The position numbers and the translations under genes are program-made. A stretch of 64,000 nt of DNA. Origin: Chaetomium olivaceum (Eukaryota; Ascomycota; Sordariomycetes; Sordariales; Chaetomiaceae). The stretch covers positions 62,001-126,000 of the forward strand of contig JAYWVB010000031.1 of NCBI GenBank assembly GCA_039881045.1, read 5' to 3'. Below, piece after piece: positions 30,979 through 42,209 of this stretch. Under the pieces are notes generated by a model. The model searched no databases. It saw nothing but the letters and a program-made list of their open reading frames with translations, and had not been told where the DNA came from. Each line of letters begins with the position of its first letter. The first letter of the stretch is position 1.

Positions 30979-32069
30979 ATGGCCTCCGAATATAGAGAGA
31001 GCACCTCGGGCAGGGCGTCCTCGGAGACGACACGGGCAGCAGAGAGTTCGAGTTCACCAAGCGTGGACGAGTTCGAAAAGGCGTCGCTGATGCGGGGAGA
31101 TGTGCCCGATTCCCCGCGAAATAAGCCCTTCTGGAGGCGGCACTTGCTCTCCGCCGCTATTCATTTGTTTATTTTTACTGTCTACATTACGGTGGGTATC
31201 CTGGCACTAGATTCGCGGGCTAAGAGCGCGGTTGGGGGGCGGTCATTGTTGTGGTGTAAGTGCCGAATCAAGTTCTACGCCGTTTATGCAGGACTGATTG
31301 TGGTGAGAATGTAGCGCCGGCAAACGAGATCATCAAGTACGAACTGCAGACGTTCAACTCGGGAGATGGACATGAAGGGCCGTATTCGGGGTATCCCCGA
31401 CCGGATCTCGAAAAGGCGTGGACTGATTTGCTTGGACGTGGGTTCTGAAACTTGCCCTCTGCATCTAAAGGCTCGGCTAAAGCATTGCAGACATGAACGT
31501 CCGACTCGGACTCGAAGATCTAGAGGCTTTCCACCGCGTGGAAGACTCCGTGCAATTACCCGACGGTTCAGGGTACGCGGGAACATTGAACGTCTACCAC
31601 GAGATTCACTGCGTCGTAAGTCAATATGCTGGGTCTAACAAAAGAAAGCTTGAAGACTGACAAAGTTTTCACCAGAGATGGTTGCATACACACATGTACC
31701 AAGAGCATTACTACCCCAATCTAGACGATGCGCAGCGCGAAGAAAACCGGCTGCACTCAGAGCACTGCCTAAACCATCTGCGCAAGTCAGCCATGTGCCA
31801 CGGAGATGTCGGCATCATCACGTACCGGTGGGGCAACGACAGCCGCCGGCCATACGCCGCTGCCACCAAGCACCAGTGTGTCAAGTGGGACGCCCTTGCG
31901 GAGTGGACTAAGGAGCGAACCATTGACATGTTTAAGCCAGGGTATTTGGTGCATCCAACGCTTGGTGAGTGCGAGCCCCTTTTCTGTGCACGCAACGGAA
32001 CGGAAACGCTGACATTTGGCGACAGGACCGGTATACAGGGAGGGAGAGGAAAAGGATCTTATGGATTGA
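30979..32069 (+). CDS. UstYa-family (DUF3328) oxidase 1
   Basis: Proposed oxidative cyclase of the peptide core. Five exons: 30979-31255, 31315-31437, 31491-31615, 31676-31964 and 32026-32069. All introns are GT-AG, 53-61 bp, and the frame is continuous (285 residues). It starts MASEYRESTSGRASSE, with a Ser-rich cytoplasmic tail, one membrane anchor at about 56-77 (HLLSAAIHLFIFTVYITVG) and a lumenal domain. The family block YSGYPRPDLEKAWTDLL is present. Both HxxHC-type motifs are present: HEIHC at 170-174 and EHC at 204-206, followed by LRKSAMCHGDVG and HQCVKWDAL. It ends HPTLGPVYREGEEKD. In known pathways such proteins crosslink Tyr-containing cores, probably with a metal bound by the His/Cys motifs. 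It is transcribed divergently from the precursor. Confidence 0.93.
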
Positions 32070-32424
32070 GATTGGACGAGGGGTTTTTGTTTTATTTGGT
32101 AGTAAAAGCCTAGCTTCAAGAGCTTTGAACCTATCTAAACTTGTCCCTTCACTTGTTTTTATTGATCTGAATGGTGGTCCCAGTGTAAGACACCTCATCA
32201 GATTATTTGTGTGTCTTCCAAGCAACTGGCAAACAACAAGATCCTGAGGAGCACCTAGTAGCACATCTGGTACAGCATGAGAAAACCCAGGAGCTACTGA
32301 TAACAAGGTATTTCTTTTCCTGTCACGATGTCAAGACTACATGCTCTTGGAGGCGCCCGAGAACGCAAAGAACGGACTTGAGTGAAATTGTCTGAGGTCT
32401 ATCCAAATGATGTATCCTAACATC
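32070..32424. other. Convergent 3' spacer
   Basis: 355 bp between the stop of UstYa-like gene 1 and the stop of sedolisin 1, which converge. It presumably holds both 3' UTRs. No gene. Confidence 0.5.
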
Positions 32425-34402
32425 TTATTTTAGCCCCACCGCTGGCCAGTACCACGGCCGCTGCTGCCGAAACCTCCGATTCATAGCCAACTCCTTGAAC
32501 TTTGGAAACCACTGTCCACTGTCAGCACAGTTCACTGCCCCATTCACTCAGGAAAGACTTACCGGTGTCCCAAACCCGCTCGCGGAATCCCAGCTCGGCG
32601 TAGCGTGAAATCCGCTGGTATTGCATCCCTTTGAGCTCCCAAGCGTGACATCCGTAAACGCTTCATGCCCACCAGCATACAACCAAGGGTTCAGGAACCC
32701 CATCGGTGGCTCCCCGGCCGCAAGCAACGCATCGTTCACCAAGGTTACCATAGCCGCAAACGTCGGGGCCGAAGCACTCGTGCCATCGACCAGATACGTT
32801 TTCCCATCCCACACAATCGGTCGTCTGTACCCCTGCGCCGCCACATCCGGGTATGCCCTGCCCTCCCGACGATATCTTCCTTCATACTCCCTTTTCATCA
32901 CACCATCTAGATACGCATCGACCACACTCCCTTTCCCGCTTTGGTAACGCGGCCGCTTGAAATGGCGACTGAAGCCACCCCCAGAGACGAAGCCATTGTT
33001 GTCATTATAGGCTACCTCCTCTTTTACCACTCCACGCGTAGCCGCCACAGACGTTCCGTACGGACAAGACGCAGGAAAGGACGTCACGAATTTCCTGTCA
33101 GTGCAAGCCCCAGGCTTACCCACGCCCCAGTCACCGGCCCCGAAAACCACCGTCACCCCGCGCAGACCCAGCTGTGCAAAGCTCTCGCACACGCGGCGCG
33201 CATAAACAGGGGGTACGGTGCTCTCGTCATCGCCGTACGACGTGGCGACCACGCGAGGCAGCGCCTCATCCGGCAAGGCCAACATGTACTGCAGCCAGGT
33301 GAGGAAGGGTTCGTTGGTGTTGGTCTTTATGGTTTCGCTGGGGATAAAAGGCGGGAGCTCCCCTCCAACGGTGTATGCAATTAGGGGCGTCGGAGCGGCA
33401 ATGCTGAGGAGAATCTGCGCATCGAGAGCGCCTTCGCGGCCGTCACGTTGGGCGCGCTGTGCTGGTGTTAGAGGGGTTTGGAAGTTGATTCCGCCGGCGA
33501 CTGGATGAGAGACGAAGGACGCTTGGGCATCGGGACGGTAGAGGCGGAGGAACAGGTCGAGGTCGGTGAGGTTGTTGAACTCCCCCGAATAGTTGACGAG
33601 AGCCATGCTGTTCTGGTGTGCAGCTTTCGGCGTGTAGGAGTGGGTACCATAAAGGACGCGGATGCAGAGGGGGGTGACGGCGCTGGCGTTGCAGGCCTGG
33701 GATACCGTGAGGTCCTTGGGTGAGGTGAAGGAGGTCCAGAGAGGGGACGCTGCCTGCGGCGGAGGCTTCCTCGGTAGCGGCTTGATTGAGGTCTTCGATA
33801 TTGCCCTGGCGGGGCCGGAGAGGGGACGCCGCAAAGAGGAAGGAGGTGGTGGGCTGGATTGACTCGATGTGACCATGAAGGTGGGCTGGAAGCGACCATG
33901 ATGGGGAGCGAACGGCCAGGGAATTTGTTTCTGAATGGTGGAACTCGGAGTATTTAGTCTGCAGAAGCGTCTCAGCAGCGTCTACGGTGATGTTGAGCGT
34001 GATCCAGTCCCTGGATGGGCTGTAGCAGTCTGGGTCTGCTACGATACCGTGCTCCCGGAGCCATTTATCGACAAGTACAAGGGTTGTTTGCGATGGTCTG
34101 GCGAACTCGTCGACTTGTTTGGCGTTGAGATATTGGCGATATCGATGATGAGACGGGTCTGACACTGTGTTGAAGTGTGAGACACGGGAGTTACAAAAAT
34201 CCTTCTATTTCTTCCGCTCACCTTCCTCCAAGTTGCGAATCATTTCATCCATCTGGCCCTGGGCCAAACCAATCTGGAGGTACATCGTGCGGCTCTTGTC
34301 GGCGGGGCGCACCATTCTCCAGCCAGATGGAATGTCATGGCGTTCTTTCAGCGCATATGATGCGAAGACAGATCCAAACAGAGTGAATCCAAGTAACCTC
34401 AT
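32425..34402 (-). CDS. Sedolisin-family (S53) peptidase 1, with a one-base frame break
   Basis: Secreted serine-carboxyl peptidase, tripeptidyl-peptidase type, working at acid pH. Minus-strand exons: 34402-34222, 34164-32563 and 32511-32425. The start is a signal peptide (MRLLGFTLFGSVFASYA). The pro-domain (activation part) runs to about residue 200 with VSDPSHHRYRQYLNAKQVDE and WSLPAHLHGHIESIQP. The catalytic domain shows E and D in REGALDAQ, the Asp in FGAGDWGVG, Ser in DGTSASAP, and the C-terminal calcium site (FTDVTLGSSKGCN). The frame moves by one base near 33719, at a CCC run between LDLLHLT and KDLTVSQACN. Dropping one C restores about 622 residues. The last exon acceptor was chosen because it gives the usual GTP-WFPKFKELA ending. 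Placed among RiPP genes, it may trim released peptides. Confidence 0.87.
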
Positions 34403-35122
34403 TTTGACTGGCAGCAGGATGTGACACTCCAGCAAAAGCAAAGACACGACGGTCCAATCTCAGTCACTAAACACTTCGAGTCGCTGCATGTGATTTGGGA
34501 GAAAAGTTTCAGGTCTATCGCAAGTTACCTTATGGATTCTGGCAAGAGATTGAGCGTTTTCCCGCCGTTGTTGACAGGCATGCCTTACTGCCGAGCTGGG
34601 CTGTGGGGGAAAGGAGTCAAAGGACGGCCAGATACAAGTGCCCTGGGCGTGTCACACACCGCGGATGGAACTTTGGAAGGGGTGGCTCTACGGCACAGCA
34701 CCTCCCTCATGCAAGGTAACGACGTGGCCACGTGGGGCCCGAGTCAAACCATACCTTCTTTCTCACCGTCCCTGTCGTTTCAGCGCAATGAAAACGAGCC
34801 GTGTAATGCCTTTCGCTTTATTGCATATGACCGGAGCTGATCCTGAGACTGTGGGATTCGGATGGGGCGGTCGCCAACATGCAGTCACGCACTGTCATCG
34901 GCCCGGCGCTGTATGACTGGACCACAAACCGGACTCGGAGACCACCGTGAATCCACAATCAAGGCCTGGCATCTGGGTCCCATCACTGTTTTGCAGAGGT
35001 ACAACCTGCCTCCCAGGTTCCCACATCTCCTCAACCGTCCATTGTCTCCCTATTCCCAATATTGTTAACACTGAGAAATTCAGAATTCAGTCCAGCACGT
35101 CCGAAATTAGGGCGTGACCGCC
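34403..35122. promoter_or_regulatory. Divergent promoter region, sedolisin 1 / UstYa-like gene 2
   Basis: 720 bp with no supported gene between two divergently transcribed cluster genes. Short open frames here lack protein-like features. Confidence 0.45.
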
Positions 35123-36246
35123 ATGGCAATGCACTACTTCATTCGGGCTTTCAACATGAAGAAGAGCAAGAATGTGACGGAAGAATATACGCCGGTGCGC
35201 AACTCTATGTCGGAGGACTCCAAGGACGGGCTCCTCCACAAGGACCGCATCGAGGCCTACGAGCGGCCCCGGACCTTTTGGAGCTGGAACGGCCGCTTCA
35301 TTTTGATCCAAGTTGCTCTCCTAGCATTATACACGGCCGCTGCATTTTTCATGAGTGCTAGAGCATCAGGTCGATGCCTTAGGGGACAGCCCCTGAGCCA
35401 CTCCCCGGCTAGCGATGCTGTCGTTTGGGAGGAGCGTCGCTTTGTTCTGGGCGACAGGATCCAGGAGAAGGGCATCTACTCGGGCAAGCCACGCCCCGAG
35501 CTGGACAAGGCCTGGCATGATCTGCTCAACGGTGAGCTCCAAACAGCAAAACGTTGCCACCTCTGGACTAATCTGACACAATACAGCCGAGAACATCCGC
35601 CTTGAGCCCGAGATCATGCACCGTCTGGGCCGCGAGGACATTGGCGTGCGGATCCCCGGCGAAGACGGCTACATCGGCACGCTTAACGTCTACCACGAGC
35701 TGCATTGCTTGGTATAGCCTACAACCCTTTCTCATCGAATCCATTACAAGCTAACTTGAACAGAAACGCATCCACCAGTACATGTACCAAGACATCTACT
35801 ACCCCGGCATCAGCGACTCCGACCGCGAGATGAACAGGCTGCACAACGGTAACCTTATGACTGATTCCCAAATACTATCTTCTAGTCCGCTAACACCCTG
35901 CAGAGCACTGCATCGACTTTCTCCGCCAGAGCTCCATGTGCCACGGAGACGTCGGCCTGATTACCTTTGAGTGGCATCCCGAGCAGCGCATCCCCGTCGC
36001 CAACGCCACCACCCACCAGTGCGTCAAGTGGGACATCTTAGACCGTTGGACCAAGGAACGCTCGGTGGATATGCTGAAGCCCAACTGGCTTGTTCATCCT
36101 ACTTTAGGTATGTCTTTGTCGTTTCTTGGACAAGAAACTGTGCTGACTAACTAGGACTCGCATATCCTGATGGACAGGGTGACAATATTGGGGCTGCGAC
36201 GGAGAAGGGTGATGCTGACCGAAATCCTGTTCATGGCCATTATTGA
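35123..36246 (+). CDS. UstYa-family (DUF3328) oxidase 2
   Basis: Second proposed cyclase. Five exons: 35123-35531, 35587-35711, 35764-35848, 35904-36107 and 36155-36246, with GT-AG introns of 47-55 bp and a continuous frame (304 residues). The start ATG at 35123 has a good context (GACCGCCATGG). The short cytoplasmic tail is followed by one anchor at about 58-77 (RFILIQVALLALYTAAAFF). Family blocks: YSGKPRPELDKAWHDLL, DGYIGTLNVYHELHC (HELHC at 173-177), EHC at 207-209, LRQSSMCHGDVGLITFEW, HQCVKWDIL and HPTLG near the end, then an Asp/Gly-rich tail. Three introns sit at the same places and phases as in oxidase 1, so the two are old paralogues. It may act with oxidase 1 as a pair, as known pairs in this pathway class do. 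Confidence 0.93.
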
Positions 36247-36578
36247 TCGGGTTGCAGTCGTCAAATTTGGATAAGATGGATGGAGGCCCGGGGATGCCCC
36301 TGAGAGCTGTAGCCGTGTCTGTAGTCAGATAGCAATGCTTCAATTTACTTGGGCGTTTTTGGATATCATATTAAACCCAGATCCATCCCCAAAGACCCGA
36401 GCCAGCTATAGGGTACACGACCACAGGGCACGCAATAAGTAGCAGCCACAGTCTGAAGATCTTCGACTAGAGCAGACTTTCAGGAATGCCCAAACTGAGC
36501 TCCGGTGTCCAGCACACTGTATATAAAACTCATCTAGGTATCTCACCTCCGAAAAGTACAGTACATACATGCATCCCA
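36247..36578. other. Convergent 3' spacer
   Basis: 332 bp between converging genes (UstYa-like gene 2 and the OPT transporter). No gene. Confidence 0.5.
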
Positions 36579-38894
36579 TCAACACCTTCCCCAAGGACAT
36601 CCCACCACCGTCCCCCACTTCTCCCCCGACAATCCCACAACCTGCATCACCGCATTCACCACGCCACCCACCCCCTCCCCCATGGTCAGGCCCGCAATAA
36701 CCGCATACCCATACTTTCCAAACGTCTCGGGGCTCTTCTGACTCCACCACCTCGCGCCCCAAGCACCCATCAACATGGCCGTAGAATACACCGTCGCGGG
36801 GATGATAAACCCCAAACTCACCAGCATGAAATTCGGATGCCACCCCCTCACCCACTCCCATTTTCCGTTCCACAGCCAATGCCTTACCAGAACGCTGGCG
36901 CTCCCTACCGCGGCAAAGACTACCGCGAAGACGCGGCTTGACTTTGGCATCCCGCCTGCGTCGGGGTCTGTTGTCGCGAGAGCAATCGCCCGCCATGCAC
37001 TCGCGGTTGGGACTTGGAAGGGACATTTCCCCGTCTCTCCTCCGGAAAGAGCCGTTTGATTGACGCAGGGATATGCCTCTGAGAAGAGGACGTACACGCC
37101 TGGCGCGACGACGCAGGCGAACAACGTGCCGATGCATTGCGCGATCCACTGCTTGCGGGGGGATGTGCGCAGCAGAAAGCCCACGCGGAAATCACCAGTG
37201 AGATCGGCTGACTGCATGGCGCCGATGGCGGAGAGGGCGCCGCCGAGCAGGCCAAAGCGCTGGATGGTGGACGGGGGGAGGCCCTGTGACGAGCAGAGGG
37301 AGGAGAGGGTGACCTGGGAGGAGGTGGATGCAGCGGTTACCGGGGTGATGTCAGTTGCGCCGGTGGCTTGAGTGGTGAGGAAGGAGAGGAGAATGGCGAG
37401 AAGGAAGGCGAGGAGAGAGGTGAGTAGGGGCATGGCGTATTGCATGTTCATGACCCAGCTTCCGAGGAGAATGGTGAGGAGGAGGCCAGGGAGCCAGAGG
37501 TAGGTTGGGACTCGGTCTGAGGAGGGGAAAGGATCGGTAGACTTTGAGGAGGGATCGCCGGGTTTCTTCCAGATGGCGCGGATGGGATACAACAGGGCGC
37601 GCCACTGGCAGGCCATTTCGGTCAACGAGACGGCCACCATACAGGCAACGCCCGGTCCGAGAAGCCAGTACCTCGGGCTGGGATGGGAAGCGGTTGTGTA
37701 TTCGGCTGAGAAATTGACGTAGGAGACGAGACCGGTGCCGGGAATCTCGGACCCAAAAGCTGATCCGGAGGAGACCAAGTAGGGGCCGATGAGGCCCCAG
37801 GCAAGTAGAGATCCGGCAAAGTAGTTGACCGCTGCGTGCATCCCAACGAGCATGCCCGTGCCGATGAACGCCGGCGACCATTCGATGTACCAGCCCCAGC
37901 TCTCGAGTCCCAGCGCCGTGCCACTGCTAGGCAACAAGTACGAATACCAAGTAAATGGATGCCAGTCCTGTGATTTCGGTCAGCCGAATTTCCAGTTAAG
38001 ATGAATGAAAGAAGACGCACCCAAAGAATTCCAAGGGCAAACTGCGAACCAACTCGCAGTGCGCTCGCCAACCCAAACGTCCATCCCAGAATGCGCATCT
38101 TCCGGCGGGTCATCCGGCCCGTAGGCCCCTCGGCCGAGGCCTGGTGCATATCGCGGATGGTGATGGCCGTGGCCGATGGTGTCGGGAAGACCAAGTGAAG
38201 GTCCCTCGCCGCCTCGAGAATAAAAAACCTTCGCACTGCTCCCCGTCAGTCCCGGATATTCTTCAGCTATTTTGAGGGACCGCAACTAACTCGGCGTCGC
38301 GAAAAACAGGCCAAACAGCCCGCCGACGGCCGTCAGCGTCACTAGCCGCCAGTAGTCCGCCGCCGGGTCGGTGAGGAGTCCCAACTGGTACATGGCCGGA
38401 ATGGCCGACACAAAAATGGTGCTCATCCCCCCAGCCGCCACCGCCGTTGTTTGCACCATGTTGTTCTCGCGCGGGCCGAAGCTCCCGCCCGCGAAGATAC
38501 GCTCTAACATGCCCGGCCGCGCTTTTTTCAACAGCGCAAAGCCTGCGATGGACTACCGCATTTTAGCCAACACTCTTCGTGAGCGAAAGAAAAAGATAAA
38601 ACCCACAGCAAATAAATTCGCAGACATTCCCAACCCTGACTTGAGCCCAAGGTAAATATTAGACGCGCTGATGAGCACGCCGCAGAGGGCGCCGACCGCA
38701 ATGGCGCGCACCGTAAGGATGTTTTCGCTCTCATCGTCAGGTACTCCGTTGAGCGGGGCAAACGGGTCGTCGGAAAATTCGCGAGCGTAGTCTTTTTCGT
38801 TGTTATTTTCTTCATCATCCCCGGGCCAGCCCTCAGCGTTATCGGACCCGAGGTGTTGGTATCTCGGTCGCCCGTCGTCATTTTCAGGGGACAT
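36579..38894 (-). CDS. Oligopeptide transporter, OPT superfamily (YSL-like branch)
   Basis: Integral membrane carrier for oligopeptides or metal-peptide chelates. Four minus-strand exons: 38894-38607, 38552-38291, 38235-38021 and 37967-36579. Introns are 53-55 bp and no frame break is seen, giving 717 residues. The N-terminus is acidic and cytoplasmic (to about residue 65), then many helices. Recognisable family blocks are AIAVGALCGVLISASNIYLG, GLKSGLGMSANLFASIAGF across the first splice, DLHLVFPTPSATAITIRDMH, LQYAMPLL-like text, and SADLTGDFRVGFLLRTSPRK. It ends with GEGVGGVVNAVMQVVGLSG. Its location between the two UstYa/sedolisin pairs suggests it moves the peptide product, a fragment or a cofactor across a membrane. 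Substrate is not deducible from sequence. Confidence 0.9.
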
Positions 38895-39545
38895 TGCACC
38901 TGGCGGTCGGTCTTTGTTGTGCTTCCTTTTGGTAAAAAGCGCGATACAACGAAAAACGAAAAAAAAAAAAGGGATTGTCTCAGCAACCCACTCAATCACA
39001 TTCCCTCTGTAGTGCCGAATCTGATGGGGTACCTAGGTACTGTACCTTTGTGGTACCTGCCTTATTCTGCACTGAAGAAACGAACCTAGGGGACCGGACC
39101 CCGTCAGGTGTGACCGATGACCTTGCATGAGCCGCTCCACACAGTAAGACAATGCGACGAACGGAGAATGTAGAAACCGGCTGCAATTGTTTGCACCCAG
39201 AGGGAGTTAATTCTCCTTCAAACATTTTTCCAGCACCGCTGCTATCAGCACTGAAGAATCAGGGTGCGTTTCTGGGGAAACAACTTCAGCGAAGTCAACA
39301 TGAGCCCCTGAAAAGTGGAGTCGCCAGTTTACCGACCCCTCAAATGCCGACGCAAACTGACATCAGGGAAGTTCTGCAATTGACTCTTGTGATCATTGCC
39401 CCCAAAACTGTAGGCTGATACTTATTCACCAAATTTCATGATCTATTCAGCTACTTCGGTTAGAACATTCTCTTGGAAAAAAGTATTGAATGTGATCTGA
39501 AGCCACCGCGTCCGGTCCAACACCAGGCACCCTCAAAGCATGTAT
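38895..39545. other. Intergenic between OPT gene and sedolisin 2
   Basis: 650 bp; the two flanking genes are both on the minus strand, so this holds the OPT promoter and the sedolisin 2 3' UTR. No gene seen. Confidence 0.5.
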
Positions 39546-41610
39546 TCATTCATATTGCACCATGTACCATGGGTACTTTCCCCTGAAATGATTCTCCTCG
39601 GCCAACTCCTTCAGTCGTGGGAACCACTGCTTCCGTTAGCTTCATATAACAATGGGCGCAATTTGGAAGGGGGGGTGACATACCGGAGTCCCAAATCCCG
39701 TGGAAGCATCCCAGCCCTTCGTGGCGGGAAACCCGGCTGTATTACAGCCCGGGTTAGAACCCACTGTCACATCCTTGAAACCCCGATATCCCCCAGCGTA
39801 GATCCACGGGTTGAGCCAGCCAAGCGGGGGCTTTCCCTGGGCCGCGAGGGCGTCGTTGACCAAGGCAAAAATTCCCGCCGCAGCCGGTGATGACGCGCTC
39901 GTCCCGTCTAGAATGTGCGCTGTCCCGTTCCAGACCGTGATAAAGTGATATGCCCGTAGAGAGATATCAGGGTATCCCCGCCCCGTCTTGTTGTACAGAC
40001 CATCGTACATACCATTCAGGCTAGTAATGTACTTCTGCACGTCATGCCTTTGATACTTGGGCTGGGGAAAGTAGTTACTGAAGCCACCGCCCGTGACAAA
40101 GCCGGAGCGGGCGTCGAACCCAGCCATCTCGGGTGCCCAGTGGCGCGTGCCGCCAACGGTCGTCACGTATGGGCATGATGCGGGGAAGACGGGTAAAAAC
40201 ATCTTCTTCTCCTGGTCATCGTGGGCGAAGCACTTGTCGTCCTGCCCGACACCCTCGTCGCCACTAGCAAATAAGAGGCTGACACCGCGGGCGCCAAGCG
40301 CCGCAAAGCCTGCACATGCACGGCGGGCATACCAAAGCGGCACACTCTGCTCTTCGTCGGCGTATGACGTGGAAATCACACGTGGCAGTTCATCGTCGCT
40401 CTTTGAAAGCATGCGTGACGCCCACTCGAGATACGGCTCGTTCTTGTTCGCGGTTGTGAAGACCGTCGACTGAAAAGGGGGCTTCCCGCCGACGTTGTAT
40501 GCCTTCAGCGGGATGGGATGTGCCAGCCCCAAGATGGTCTCGGCATTGAGGTTACCCTCGAGCGCAATGACGGTTCGCGCGGCCGCGACCTGTTCAAGCG
40601 TAACGGGCGTTTGCTGATCGGTACCGCCCGAGACAATCTCGGTCCGAAAGTCAGCAGCCCCGGAGAATGCGTCGGGGCGGTACCGCTGCAGGAAAATGGC
40701 AATGTCGGAGCGGTTGTTGACTTGGCCGAGGTAATTAACGAGGGCGACTGACGTCTTGTTGGGCACCTGCGGTGTGTAGTTCAGCGTGGCGTACAGCGTG
40801 CGAAGACACAATGGCGACGTAGCAAGCTTGTTGCAGGCCTCGTCGACGGTGATAGCTTCTGGGCCGGCAAAGTCACTCAACGAGGGCACATCCATGTGGC
40901 CCATCTCTTTTTTGTCGATGGCGGCGAGCTCCTCATAGCTTGGGAGACCGTCAACGCCGAGCCCGAGCGGCGCGGCTTCAAAGCCTCTCCTTTCTACTGG
41001 CACCGCGCGGGGCTGCAGCGATGGCCGGAAGAAAGCATTAGTGGGATGGATAGCGTCAATGTGCTCGTGCAAGTGTGCTGGCAGAGACCATTCTGGTGCT
41101 CGGATGGCGACGTCGCCGTCGACATGGTGGTATGTGTGATAGGTTGTTGCCAGGAGGCGTTCTGCCTTGGAGACTGTGGTATGGAGAGAGATCCAATCGC
41201 GTGTTGGGCTGTAATCGAGATCTAAAATGCCATGACTCTCTAGCCAGGTTTCAACCAGGCGTAGCGATTCATTGGTAGGCGCTATGAGCTCGCCAACCTC
41301 GGCAGCAGTCAAGTGCTGGCCGTACCGGTGGTGGGAGGGGTCCGAAACTATGGGTATGTTAGTGCCTTTACTAAAAGGTTTTGGTGCTTAAATTTATACT
41401 CTCGTAGAGATGATATTCGAGCTCTTCGAAGCGGCCGTGTCTCAGACCGATCATCAGCTGCATACTCCCGTCGCCATCTGCTCGCGACACTTTCTTCCAT
41501 TTGGGCGGCACTGGGTGTCGGTCTTTGAGGACATGTGCCGAACGATAGGGAGGTGACGATATCGCTCTTGTGATGGAAGCTGCCACCACCAGGCCGATGA
41601 GGAGTCTCAT
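39546..41610 (-). CDS. Sedolisin-family (S53) peptidase 2
   Basis: Paralogue of the peptidase at 32.4-34.4 kb. Minus-strand exons 41610-41400, 41347-39684 and 39626-39546 join without frame break (651 residues). Signal peptide: MRLLIGLVVAASITRA. The pro-domain contains SDPSHHRYGQHLTAAEVGEL and WSLPAHLHEHIDAIHP. The peptidase domain starts near residue 230 (MDVPSLSDFAGPEAIT). Ser is in DGTSASSP (about 554) and the oxyanion Asp in FASGDEGVG (about 434). The Glu motif reads EGNLN instead of the usual ExxxD, so the catalytic Asp position (about 338) is Asn. The calcium-site text FKDVTVGSNPGCN is present. Exon structure matches sedolisin 1, including the GTP-WFPRLKELA end. The Asp-to-Asn change may lower or alter activity; the rest is well preserved. 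Confidence 0.93.
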
Positions 41611-42209
41611 AGCCGCCAACAAGAAAGATGTATTCTCAAAAAACGATTGAGTCCAAGATGAGACCGAAGAGAATATTCGCGCACATCTCCACGGGGACTG
41701 GCGGGGACCCGTGCAAACGCTGGACACCGACAACCCTTGAAGGATGCTGAGATGCTGAAGAATGTGATTGACAGAATCTTTCCAGACGTGACTGCCTGCC
41801 AGGAACGATGACTGGTGGGAGTCCAGTGGTCGTTCTTGCCCAAGATCCAAGGCAGCCAATGTCAAATTCCATGACAACCTAGTCACGGTGGAGCTGACAA
41901 TTTGTGACAATGCACGCAAACTGTTCACCTTGACCTGGGTGTCGATGTTGGTGTTGGTCTGGTGCCGCAGGATCTCGGTGTGGGGAGGTCGATGCACAGT
42001 CAGGCAGAGTCAGGGGAAATGACAGTGCGTTTGTCCGCACCCAACAAGAGCACTAACGCCACTCGTCAGCACTCAGCACACTCGTCACCACAACAATCAG
42101 CTCAATCACCACCATGGGATCTTTTACCAGCCGCAGCCCAACGAGCCTCGAAAACTCAACATGAGTCCGTAATCGAATTTTCCACCAGCTTCACCACCAC
42201 ATCACCACC
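41611..42209. promoter_or_regulatory. Divergent promoter region, sedolisin 2 / DOMON-b561 gene
   Basis: 600 bp between divergently oriented genes. No site recognised with confidence. CAC-rich leader text (CACCACATCACCACC) precedes the rightward ATG. Confidence 0.4.

Noticed and set aside
33660..33780. An intron explaining the frame change in sedolisin 1
   Set aside because: Conserved sequence is continuous on both sides of a CCC run; no GT-AG pair of credible length fits, so a one-base insertion is simpler.
36406..37149. 247-residue minus-strand frame overlapping the OPT gene end
   Set aside because: Same-strand wrong-frame shadow; the OPT frame carries all conserved helices and its own stop at 36579.
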